From assembly GCA_051657905.1 (NCBI GenBank), contig JBOFLO010000027.1, positions 1-9,884 on the forward strand: 9,884 nucleotides of DNA, read 5' to 3'. Below are positions 1-6,035 of the stretch, piece after piece. The translations under genes and the position numbers were made by a program. Position 1 is the first letter of the stretch. Every line of letters begins with the position of its first letter. The DNA comes from JBOFLO01 sp051657905 (GTDB lineage: Bacteria; Patescibacteriota; Gracilibacteria; UBA1369). The notes under the pieces are model-generated. The model ran no database searches, was not told the origin of the DNA, and saw nothing but the letters and a program-made list of their open reading frames with translations.

Positions 1-1
1 A

Positions 2-175
2 CCAGTAACCTGGAGATTTTTTTGTGATTTGAGTCAAATGGAGGAGGGACAAAAATTTCAGGTGAATTTTAAAATCGACCCGGCTCCCCTGGTATGGGAA
101 AGCGCGAGTCGGCAGGAATTTAATGAAGTTAAATTATTAACTGATAATCTGATTGGGCCGGAAATTCAGAAATAA
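2..175 (+). CDS. 3' end of an unidentified protein (partial)
   Basis: A reading frame is open from the left edge to a TAA at 173-175 and gives 57 residues. It begins PVTWRFFCDLSQMEEGQKF and ends NLIGPEIQK. The alternation in the part reading LSQMEEGQKFQVNFKID loosely resembles the last strands of extracellular Ig-like or DUF11-type beta-sandwich repeats, where a small residue-rich turn is followed by xVxFxVxxD. That resemblance is weak and should not be read as a family assignment. No signal, membrane segment or cell-wall anchor is visible in this tail. It converges on the next gene: its stop is one base from the stop of the minus-strand DUF3829 gene, and no terminator hairpin is seen between them, so the two transcripts probably overlap. 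Confidence 0.55.
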   Translation, partial: PVTWRFFCDLSQMEEGQKFQVNFKIDPAPLVWESASRQEFNEVKLLTDNLIGPEIQK

Positions 176-176
176 T

Positions 177-1280
177 TTAGAATTTCTGCATGTAATTGTA
201 GTCGTAGATTAGTTCATTATAGTCTTCCAATAAACTTTCTGGTGTACCATCGGTCATGGTAGCAAAAGTTCCTTTTTCAATTTCTTCTTTGTCTCGCAAT
301 TTTCTGTAGAGGATTTTGGCATTTTTCAAATAAGCTTCGCTTTGGCTCAAATAGCTGCCAAAATTACTTTCTCCACTGTATCCAAATTCTTCTTCAATTT
401 CAGCGGGGTTAGATGATGAAAAAGCTTTCAAATCATTATAATTTTTCTCAAAAATATCCAATTTTGCTTTAAAATCTTCATAATTAAGAGTTTCAACCTG
501 TGCATCTGGAGAGCTAAATAAATGATTTTCCAAAACCAAATAAAGAGCTTCGGCAGAAGCTAAAGTGTTGGTGGATTGATAAGCTAATTCACGCCCCTCA
601 TCTTTAAATCTTTGCAAATCCAAAGTACGTTGTTCAGCAAATAGAACATCATATTCGGCACGGAAACGATCTGAAACTTCTTTAAATTTAGCGAAGCCAG
701 CCATTAAACCAGGGTGCATTGCTTTACCTTTAGCAAAATTATCATCTTTGTAATTTTCCTGATCATAATAGATATAAGCTTCCTCGATTTTTGGAGCTAA
801 TTCATTTAGGGCGATAAGGTATTCTTTGACGATGGAGTCGATGGGAAGAAGTGGTTCAGAGTCAATCACCTCCTCTGCTGCTTCCTGATAAAAACTATAA
901 TCATTTAAAGCATAAAGCCCGTAAACAATACGTTCTTGCCCAGTTGGGCCAGCTTCATAATCGACAACCCATTGTCCATAACGATTATAGGAATCTTCGA
1001 CATTACCGGAAACATAATTTAAGAAATCCACATAAGCATTCATTTTTGCTAATTTGGCTTCAAACCCGGTTTCTTGGGTCAATTTTGCCTGTTGGTCAGT
1101 GGACAGTTCGAAATCGCCAGTAGTAGAGGAAACGGAGTTAGCAGTGTCTTCAATCATGTTGGAAATACTGGAGAAATCACCGGAGAAAAGTTGTTGGGCT
1201 TGAGGTAATTGGGAAAATCCAAAATATCCCGCCACGGCAACTATAATTGCGACAATTAGAGCTATTGATCGTTTATCCAT
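177..1280 (-). CDS. Membrane-anchored DUF3829 (YiiG-like) protein
   Basis: This 367-residue protein has one hydrophobic segment at about residues 7-24 after MDKR, giving a single N-terminal anchor with the bulk of the protein outside the cytoplasm. There is no lipobox cysteine. The rest is acidic and helical. Recognition rests on the DUF3829 signature at about 171-192, reading YYDQENYKDDNFAKGKAMHP. It is preceded by KMNAYVDFLN (79-88) and GPTGQERIVYGLY (111-123) and followed by EQRTLDLQRFKDEGRELAY (216-234). These match the pattern of E. coli YiiG-type lipoproteins from memory. The family has no established biochemical role; an envelope location is all that can be inferred. The ATG at 1280 is the natural start because it precedes the signal anchor. 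No Shine-Dalgarno is present (the upstream bases read AAATTCAACAAA). It lies 34 nt after the 3' end of a tRNA-Arg and may be co-transcribed with it. Confidence 0.8.
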   Translation of the reverse strand: MDKRSIALIVAIIVAVAGYFGFSQLPQAQQLFSGDFSSISNMIEDTANSVSSTTGDFELSTDQQAKLTQETGFEAKLAKMNAYVDFLNYVSGNVEDSYNRYGQWVVDYEAGPTGQERIVYGLYALNDYSFYQEAAEEVIDSEPLLPIDSIVKEYLIALNELAPKIEEAYIYYDQENYKDDNFAKGKAMHPGLMAGFAKFKEVSDRFRAEYDVLFAEQRTLDLQRFKDEGRELAYQSTNTLASAEALYLVLENHLFSSPDAQVETLNYEDFKAKLDIFEKNYNDLKAFSSSNPAEIEEEFGYSGESNFGSYLSQSEAYLKNAKILYRKLRDKEEIEKGTFATMTDGTPESLLEDYNELIYDYNYMQKF

Positions 1281-1314
1281 TTTGTTGAATTTAAAAATTT
1301 ATTTGATTTATATT

Positions 1315-1389
1315 TGGTGCCCTCGACAGGAATCGAACCTGTATCTAAGCCTTAGGAGTGCCTTGTTCTATCCATTGAACTACGAGGAC
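1315..1389 (-). tRNA. tRNA-Arg (anticodon CCU), CCA encoded
   Basis: Read on the minus strand, the sequence folds as a cloverleaf. The acceptor is GTCCTCG/CGAGGGC with one T-G wobble, the D arm is GTTC/GAAC around a loop with GG and A20, and the T arm is ACAGG-TTCGATT-CCTGT. The discriminator is A, and CCA is encoded at 1317-1315. The anticodon loop CTCCTAA gives anticodon CCU, which reads the arginine codon AGG. A20 and C35 agree with known arginine identity elements. The anticodon stem AGGCA/GGCTT is weak: one G-T pair and an A-G opposition next to the loop. It lies between the MBL-fold gene (38 nt upstream) and the DUF3829 gene (34 nt downstream), all in the same direction, so it may be processed from a shared transcript. 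Confidence 0.93.
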
Positions 1390-1427
1390 TCAACAGCTTA
1401 AAAGTTGAGACAAGGTTGATTCTTACT

Positions 1428-2021
1428 TTAGTTCAGCAAGAAAACTTCAATTTTTTCAGCGCCTAAATCCGACTTGGAATTTAGCTTAATTGATTTGGAA
1501 ATTTCCGGAGTATTTAAACCTAGTTTACTGAAAAAAGCATGATGGCTAACCGGTTGAGTAGAAGAATTTAAAGGCAAAATAGCTTTAGGTTCTACTTCTT
1601 CAACCAAGTCATGAATGAATTTATCATTGTTACCCATTGGGAAAATTAATAAATCCACATCGCCAATTTTTTCCACCAAATCAGAGTGAATAGCATCTTT
1701 AATTTCACCTAAATAACAAACACGCAATTTATCGATATGAATAATAAAACAAAGAGAATTTTTCTCTGGTTGTTTGTCGGCAAATTGGAAATTAGAAGCA
1801 ACGGCAATACCTTTCATTTCCATTTCTCCAGGCCAGCTGAACAAACGTGGACCTTTTTCATCCAATTCAGAGATTTCTCTTAAAGGTTGACCCGATAGGA
1901 TAAAATCAGGCTTTTTACCTGCTAAATCAAATTGATCTTTTTGATCGAAAGGATTAATGGCGAAAGAACCGTCTTTTCCTTGAATGAATAATCCTTGATC
2001 TGAAAGCAAACTAATTTCCAT
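1428..2021 (-). CDS. MBL-fold (COG2220-like) protein lacking metal ligands
   Basis: At 197 residues this is about the size of the small COG2220 metal-dependent hydrolases, and the landmarks line up by eye. MEISLLSDQGLF (1-12) matches the usual MEIxYLGHSxF. SWPGEMEMKGI (62-72) matches GPGEYEIKGV. LRVCYLGEI (99-107) matches LRLCHLGDL. GDVDLLIFPMGN (120-131) matches GDVDILLIPVGG, and EPKAILPLNS (144-153) matches EPKIVIPMHY. The metal-binding positions are gone. The HxHxDH segment expected after the VxxSH strand is replaced by ILSGQPLREISE (41-52), the later Asp is Glu106, and the C-terminal His is Asn152. The fold is probably kept but hydrolysis is unlikely, so a binding or structural role is inferred. 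The ATG at 2021 matches the family N-terminus. No SD is present, but a promoter lies about 30 bp upstream. Eroded paralogue or bona fide pseudoenzyme cannot be separated here. Confidence 0.72.
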   Translation of the reverse strand: MEISLLSDQGLFIQGKDGSFAINPFDQKDQFDLAGKKPDFILSGQPLREISELDEKGPRLFSWPGEMEMKGIAVASNFQFADKQPEKNSLCFIIHIDKLRVCYLGEIKDAIHSDLVEKIGDVDLLIFPMGNNDKFIHDLVEEVEPKAILPLNSSTQPVSHHAFFSKLGLNTPEISKSIKLNSKSDLGAEKIEVFLLN

Positions 2022-2049
2022 AGCGTTTTTTTATTAGAATTTCGGAGGG

Positions 2050-2078
2050 ATTTTAACAGACAAAGGTCCCCATCACAA
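2050..2078 (-). promoter_or_regulatory. Sigma-70-type promoter for the MBL-fold gene
   Basis: On the minus strand, TTGTGA (2078-2073) and TAAAAT (2055-2050) are separated by 17 bp, close to the housekeeping consensus. Transcription would begin near 2043, leaving a leader of about 20 nt without a Shine-Dalgarno. It would drive the MBL-fold gene and possibly the tRNA and DUF3829 gene behind it. Confidence 0.5.
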
Positions 2079-2096
2079 CCCCAGCAGAAAATCCCC

Positions 2097-2181
2097 GCAA
2101 AGGAAAAAGCCAAAATTACATTTAAAAAAAATAAAACTGGACCCCTTTTTTTTTAAATGTAATTTTGGCTTTTTCCTTTGC
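2097..2181. repeat. 35-bp perfect inverted repeat between divergent genes
   Basis: The left arm (2097-2131) starts GCAAAGGAAAAAGCCAAAA and ends in eight A. The right arm (2147-2181) starts with eight T and ends CTTTTTCCTTTGC. The arms are exact reverse complements around a loop of about 15 nt containing CTGGACCCC. It lies between the divergent starts of the MBL-fold gene and eno, so it is not at a gene end as a normal terminator would be. The outer flanks also resemble each other in inverted orientation (CCTTTGC, then a T/G-rich stretch, then CCTTTGT), so the perfect palindrome may be the core of a larger, older inverted duplication spanning roughly 2056-2221. Possible roles are a regulatory palindrome, an mRNA leader hairpin or a miniature mobile element. 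No clear eno promoter was found in the remaining 2182-2270 stretch. Confidence 0.85.
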
Positions 2182-2270
2182 TCGACTTTTTCTGGGCTTT
2201 GAGTAGGATTCTTCCTTTGTATTTTGGTGGGGGTGATTTATGATGTGGGGGAATTAATTATAAAAATAAA

Positions 2271-3554
2271 ATGGCTAAAATTACTGAGGTTAAAGCGAGG
2301 GAGGTGTTGGATTCTCGTGGGAATCCGACGGTGGAGGTGGAGATTTGGGCCGATAAGGCTTGGGGGCGAGCGATTGTTCCTAGTGGGGCATCCACTGGTA
2401 CTCATGAGGCTTTGGAGCTGAGGGATGGGGATAAAAAGCGCTATGGAGGGAAGGGTGTTTTGCAGGCTGTGGAGAATGTGAATACGGTTTTGCGTCGTGC
2501 GGTAAAAGGAATGGATGTTTCGGCGCAGGGCGATATTGATATGAAATTATTGATGAAAGATGGAACTGAATTGAAGAGCAGGTTGGGGGCGAATGCGATT
2601 TTGGGCGTTTCAATGGCGGCGGCGCGTTGTGCTGCGGCGGCCAAGAAAGTTAGTTTGTTTAAATATTTTAATGAAGAAGCGAATTTATTGCCCGTTCCTA
2701 TGATGAATATTTTGAATGGAGGAGCGCATGCGGATAGTGGGTTGGATTTTCAGGAATTAATGATTATGCCGGTGGGGGCGGAAAATTTTAGAGAGGCATT
2801 GCGGATGGGTGCAGAAGTTTTTCATACTTTAGGGGGATTATTAAAAGCGGCGGGGTATAAAACTACGGTTGGGGATGAAGGTGGATTTGCGCCGGCTTTG
2901 AAAAGTCATGAAGAAGGTTTTGATTTGATTTTGAAAGCGATTGAGAAAGCAGGTTATGTGGCGGGGGAAGATATCGTGCTGGCGATTGATGCGGCGGCCA
3001 GCGAATTTTATGATAGTGGTAAAAAAATATATAAAGTGAAAGTTAAGGGGAAAATGGAAAATTTAAAAGGCGAAGAAATGGTCGATTATTTATTGAAATT
3101 AGCGAAAAAATATCCGTTACTTTCCATAGAAGATGGTTTGGCTGAAGATGATTGGGAAAGCTGGAAATTATTGAAGAAGAAAAGCAAAGTTCAAATTGTT
3201 GGTGATGATTTATTAGTTACCAATACAGAGAGAATTGCTAAGGCAATTGAGCAGGATGCGGCAAACTCTGTGTTGATTAAGTTGAATCAGATTGGGACTG
3301 TTAGTGAAACGATGGAGGCGATTGATATGGCTGAGGAAAATGATTGGACGGCAATTATTTCTCATCGTAGTGGGGAAACTGAGGATACATTTATTGCCGA
3401 TTTGGCGGTTGGGATGGGAACTGGATTGATTAAAACCGGTTCACTTTCTAGAACTGATAGAGTGGCGAAATATAATCAATTGTTAAGAATTGAGGAGGAA
3501 TTAGGTAAAAAAGCCATTTACGCGGGGCATGGGGCATTTTATAATTTGGACTAA
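2271..3554 (+). CDS. eno: Enolase (phosphopyruvate hydratase)
   Basis: A complete 427-residue enolase, the normal bacterial length. It converts 2-phosphoglycerate to phosphoenolpyruvate in glycolysis and gluconeogenesis, in the cytoplasm. The N-terminal capping domain shows SRGNPTVEVE (15-24) and the mobile loop SGASTGTHEALELRD (38-52). The barrel carries all expected active-site residues: QE at 161-162, GDEGGFAP at 201-208 (catalytic Glu203), Mg2+ ligands Asp240 (LAIDAAASEF), Glu287 (SIEDGLAEDDW) and Asp312 (GDDLLVTN), the base Lys337 (LIKLNQIGT), and SHRSGETEDTFIADLAVG at 364-381. The start at 2271 gives the canonical MxKIxxVxAREVLDSRG N-terminus. The preceding bases are A/T-only (ATTATAAAAATAAA), with no Shine-Dalgarno. 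It is the first gene of an operon with nnrD 14 nt downstream. No defect is seen. Confidence 0.98.
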   Translation: MAKITEVKAREVLDSRGNPTVEVEIWADKAWGRAIVPSGASTGTHEALELRDGDKKRYGGKGVLQAVENVNTVLRRAVKGMDVSAQGDIDMKLLMKDGTELKSRLGANAILGVSMAAARCAAAAKKVSLFKYFNEEANLLPVPMMNILNGGAHADSGLDFQELMIMPVGAENFREALRMGAEVFHTLGGLLKAAGYKTTVGDEGGFAPALKSHEEGFDLILKAIEKAGYVAGEDIVLAIDAAASEFYDSGKKIYKVKVKGKMENLKGEEMVDYLLKLAKKYPLLSIEDGLAEDDWESWKLLKKKSKVQIVGDDLLVTNTERIAKAIEQDAANSVLIKLNQIGTVSETMEAIDMAEENDWTAIISHRSGETEDTFIADLAVGMGTGLIKTGSLSRTDRVAKYNQLLRIEEELGKKAIYAGHGAFYNLD

Positions 3555-3568
3555 ATAATTAAAACTTT

Positions 3569-4414
3569 ATGTTTAAGTCACCAAAAAAACGTTTGCGTCG
3601 CGATCCGGAAAGTCATAAGGGACAAAATGGCAAAGTGTTAATTGTGGGTGGCAGCCTGGAATATCATGGGGCGCCGATTTTTAGTGCTTTGGGAGCGTTA
3701 AATTCGGGGGTGGACTTGGTTTATATGGCGGTACCGGAAGTGAATTTTGAGGTGACACGCAATGCAGCGCCGGACTTTATTGTGCGGAAATATGCTGGGG
3801 AATATTTAAATACTCGTGCGGTGGAATTGATTTTGGGATTGGCTCATAAAGTGAATGTTGTGGTGGTGGGGCCGGGATTAGGTGATAGGCCAGAGGTTTT
3901 GAGAGTGGTGAAGAATTTGGTGGAGAGTTTGGATATTCCGATTATTTTGGATGCGGGGGCGATTCAGGTATTGGAAATGATTGATAAATTTCCTTTAAAA
4001 AATACGGTGATTATTACGCCTCATCATTATGAATTTGAAAAATTAATTGGAAAACCATTTAAAATTAATGATCCGGCACCTCATAAAACTCGTTTGATTA
4101 GAACTTTGGCAACGGATTTGAAATTGAATATTTTGTTGAAAGGGCCGATTGATATTATTGCTTCGGAGAAAGGTGAAATTGAAGAAAATGATACTGGAAA
4201 TGCCGGCATGACCGTGGGTGGAAGTGGGGATGTTTTGGCCGGAGTGGTGGCCGGATTGATTGCTCAAGGATTATCACCATTTGATGCCTGTGCGGCGGCG
4301 ACTTATAGCTTAGGAAAAGCCGGCGATAAATTAATGAAAACAAAAGGTTATTGTTATACCAGTACGGATTTGGCGATGGAATTGCCGTACATAATTAGGG
4401 ACTTAATAGATTAA
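3569..4414 (+). CDS. nnrD: ADP-dependent NAD(P)H-hydrate dehydratase
   Basis: This 281-residue protein belongs to the YjeF C-terminal (ribokinase-like) dehydratase family. The family converts the S form of hydrated, inactive NADH or NADPH back to usable cofactor, using ADP in bacteria. Visible motifs are HKGQNGKVLIVGGS (16-29), GPGLG (101-105), LDAGAI (127-132), ITPHHYEFEKLIG (149-161), LLKGPIDIIAS (189-199) and the nucleotide-binding block NDTGNAGMTVGGSGDVLAG (207-225), with Asp221 as the expected catalytic residue. Only the dehydratase domain is present; the N-terminal epimerase (NnrE), fused in E. coli, must be encoded elsewhere or be absent. It sits 14 nt after eno and 7 nt before the laccase-domain gene, so it is almost certainly co-transcribed. 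This links a repair enzyme to a glycolytic gene; damaged NADH is a known by-product of glyceraldehyde-3-phosphate dehydrogenase. There is no SD. Confidence 0.93.
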   Translation: MFKSPKKRLRRDPESHKGQNGKVLIVGGSLEYHGAPIFSALGALNSGVDLVYMAVPEVNFEVTRNAAPDFIVRKYAGEYLNTRAVELILGLAHKVNVVVVGPGLGDRPEVLRVVKNLVESLDIPIILDAGAIQVLEMIDKFPLKNTVIITPHHYEFEKLIGKPFKINDPAPHKTRLIRTLATDLKLNILLKGPIDIIASEKGEIEENDTGNAGMTVGGSGDVLAGVVAGLIAQGLSPFDACAAATYSLGKAGDKLMKTKGYCYTSTDLAMELPYIIRDLID

Positions 4415-4421
4415 AATAAAA

Positions 4422-5210
4422 ATGAAGAAACACAGCATTGGAGGACTGCCATGCTACCAATTTCACTTGATTGACCGCTTTTCGGCGGATATTGAACAGG
4501 CCGTGTTTACGCGGTTGGGGGGTGTTAGCAAAGCGCCTTATAATTTTTTGAATGTGCGTTTTAAAATTGGTGATGAGGTGGAGGCGGTGATGGAAAATCG
4601 AGCCAAGATTATGAAGGCGATGAAGCTGAAACAATGTGTGTCGGGTGATCAAACTCATAGTAAAAATGTGGTGGTGGTGGATGAAAAATCTTTTGGAATT
4701 ATTTTTCCGGAAGAGATTAGAACTAGGGAAATTGCTGATGTGGATGGGTTTATAACTAATTTAAAGGGTGTGGGACTGATGATACAGGTGGCGGATTGTC
4801 AGGCGATTTTATTTTTTGATCCGGTGCATCAGGTGATTGGGGTGGCGCATGCGGGATGGAGGGGTTTGAAAGCGAATATTTCTGCGGAAGTGGTGCGACT
4901 GATGGGAGAGAAATTTGGGACGGTGCCGGCGAATTTGTTAGTTGGTATATCCCCTTCTCTAGGGCCAGCGCATAGTGAATTTAGCGATCCACTGAGAGAG
5001 TTGGGCGCAGAGTTTGCACCGTTTATAAAAGAAAGAAAGGTGGATATGTGGGCGTTTTCAAAATGGCAGTTGATGCAGTTAGGAGTGATGGAGCAGAAAA
5101 TAGAAATAGCTAAAATTGATACGGCGGATTTGGAGGAAGGGAAGAGATTTTTTTCTTATCGAAGAGAGGGAGAGACGGGGAGATTTGCTTTGGTGGCGGC
5201 TTTGAAATAA
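4422..5210 (+). CDS. pgeF: Laccase-domain protein, YfiH/PgeF family
   Basis: A 262-residue member of the multicopper 'polyphenol oxidase' family PF02578 (YfiH, YlmD, LACC1). Members are described as purine nucleoside phosphorylases/adenosine deaminases and, in E. coli, as a peptidoglycan-editing factor that removes wrongly added L-serine from precursors. Which applies here cannot be read from sequence. Family landmarks are VFTRLGGVSKAPYNFLN (28-44), GDQTHSKNV (75-83), DVDGFITN (106-113), VADCQAILFFDP (123-134), VAHAGWRGLKANI (141-153), GISPSLGPAHSEF (175-187) and RFFSYRREGETGRFA (242-256). The zinc/catalytic set His79, Cys126, His143 is intact, so it should be active. The Cys pair often seen after GPxxGP is absent (GPAHSEF), which also occurs in other members. 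It is the last gene of the eno operon, starting 7 nt after nnrD behind an A-rich, SD-less leader. No plus-strand terminator was found after it. Confidence 0.92.
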   Translation: MKKHSIGGLPCYQFHLIDRFSADIEQAVFTRLGGVSKAPYNFLNVRFKIGDEVEAVMENRAKIMKAMKLKQCVSGDQTHSKNVVVVDEKSFGIIFPEEIRTREIADVDGFITNLKGVGLMIQVADCQAILFFDPVHQVIGVAHAGWRGLKANISAEVVRLMGEKFGTVPANLLVGISPSLGPAHSEFSDPLRELGAEFAPFIKERKVDMWAFSKWQLMQLGVMEQKIEIAKIDTADLEEGKRFFSYRREGETGRFALVAALK

Positions 5211-5253
5211 ATTTAAAAGAAGCGTTCAGAACTCGGTTAAGAGTAAGAACGCT
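5206..5253 (-). terminator. Intrinsic terminator of the GC-rich orphan gene
   Basis: Read on the minus strand, AGCGTTC (5253-5247) pairs with GAACGCT (5227-5221). A second short stem inside the loop is ACTC/GAGT. The hairpin is followed by the T-rich run TCTTTTAAATTTATTT. It lies about 30 nt past the stop at 5285. The T tail is only on the minus-strand side, so it serves the gene at 5285-5899 rather than the converging eno operon. Confidence 0.75.
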
Positions 5254-5284
5254 GGGGAAGTGGCTATAAGCTAAGCGGGGAGAT

Positions 5285-5899
5285 TCACTTGGGGGCGACG
5301 ACGGACTTGCGGATGTCTTCCTGAACCGCTTTTTGTCGTTGCTGTTTCTTGGTGATCTTCTGGACGGTCTGTTGGCCCAGAACTTCCAGAACGGGCACGA
5401 TGGGGTCGACGGTGGGTGGCACGGAATCGTCGGGGGACGACTCGACGGGCGAGGCGGGAGTGTCCAGTCTCATGCGCTTGCGCAGGAGGCTGGGGTCGAC
5501 CTTGGTGGTTGGAGCTAGCTCGTCGGGGACAGCAGGGTGAGCTCCATTGAGCTTGCCCATTTCCTTGGCGACGCCGGAAGCGTGCATGGTGACCGGAGGA
5601 GCCTCGATTGGCTCGGGCTTGGCGTTGCTGATGACTGGGTTGGCTGGGGAAACCAGCTTCCCTTCTTTCTGCAATGCCAACTCCGGCGGAGCAGGGGCAT
5701 CGACGCCACGAATGGTTCGAGGAGAGCGGCGACCATGTCTCTTGGTGGCTCTGCCTCTTTCCTCGAAATTCTTGTTGGCGAGATCGATTTGTTCCAGCAC
5801 CACCTTCATCTCATCCGGGCTGCGAGCCAGGACTCCCAATTGTGCGTCGGTTTTGCCGGCGCCCAAGATTTTGCTGAGCAAATCATACAAACCTTTCAT
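5285..5899 (-). CDS. GC-rich orphan gene: basic, proline-rich protein
   Basis: I do not recognise this 204-residue protein. It has a helical N-terminal part (1-45, MKGLYDLLSKILGAGKT...), a strongly basic stretch at 46-64 (ATKRHGRRSPRTIRG), a long Pro/Ala/Ser-rich, probably disordered middle (65-170) and a charged helical tail (about 170-198, KITKKQQRQKAVQEDIRK). There is no signal peptide, membrane segment or cysteine, so it is probably cytoplasmic; nucleic-acid or partner binding through the basic patches is a guess. The start at 5899 is chosen over a longer in-frame start at 5962 because AAAGGAG lies 9 nt upstream and the longer start would fall near the promoter. It is clearly GC-richer than its neighbours, ends in TGA where they use TAA, and has its own promoter, ribosome-binding site and terminator, which suggests acquisition from elsewhere. 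Its reality rests on these signals, not on homology. Confidence 0.72.
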   Translation of the reverse strand: MKGLYDLLSKILGAGKTDAQLGVLARSPDEMKVVLEQIDLANKNFEERGRATKRHGRRSPRTIRGVDAPAPPELALQKEGKLVSPANPVISNAKPEPIEAPPVTMHASGVAKEMGKLNGAHPAVPDELAPTTKVDPSLLRKRMRLDTPASPVESSPDDSVPPTVDPIVPVLEVLGQQTVQKITKKQQRQKAVQEDIRKSVVAPK

Positions 5900-5908
5900 G
5901 GGTTGAAT

Positions 5909-5915
5909 CTCCTTT
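5909..5915 (-). promoter_or_regulatory. Strong Shine-Dalgarno that fixes the orphan's start
   Basis: The minus strand reads AAAGGAG, 9 nt before the ATG at 5899. It supports MKGLYDLL as the true N-terminus. It is the only strong Shine-Dalgarno before a gene in the window; the AT-rich genes have none. Confidence 0.85.
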
Positions 5916-5984
5916 GTTGTTATAGAACACTTTGCTTTAAGACCAATCGCCAAAACTGACAATTAAGCCCAAAAAAGACAATAT

Positions 5985-6014
5985 ATAATATAAGGATATT
6001 TATAAATTTGTCAA
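5985..6014 (-). promoter_or_regulatory. Consensus sigma-70 promoter for the orphan gene
   Basis: On the minus strand a perfect TTGACA (6014-6009) is followed after 18 bp by TATTAT (5990-5985), within the A/T-only run CCTTATATTATATATTG. Transcription would start near 5978, giving a leader of about 79 nt. The -35 begins only about 20 bp after the stop of the upstream 1002-residue gene, and no terminator lies between them, so read-through from that gene is also possible. Confidence 0.8.
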
Positions 6015-6035
6015 CTTGTGTGGGCGCTTAGAACT

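Noticed and set aside
5210..5284. Integron attC-like hairpin near the orphan gene (GTTAAGA inside the loop).
   Set aside because: The paired core-site arrangement of attC is missing, and a stem followed by a T-rich tail fits an intrinsic terminator.
5440..5760. Nuclear-localisation-like basic clusters in the orphan protein (KRHGRRSPR and LRKRMRLD), suggesting a host-targeted effector.
   Set aside because: Short basic clusters are common in disordered or nucleic-acid-binding bacterial proteins, and no secretion signal or effector context is present.
5333..5959. Several open frames on the plus strand opposite the GC-rich orphan (up to 140 residues).
   Set aside because: They are typical antisense shadows of a GC-rich gene. 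None has a ribosome-binding site comparable to AAAGGAG, and the promoter and terminator both point to the minus-strand gene.
5900..5962. Longer start for the orphan at 5962 (MSVLAIGL...).
   Set aside because: No Shine-Dalgarno precedes it, it would leave a leader of only about 15 nt after the predicted transcription start, and the ATG at 5899 has a well-spaced AAAGGAG.
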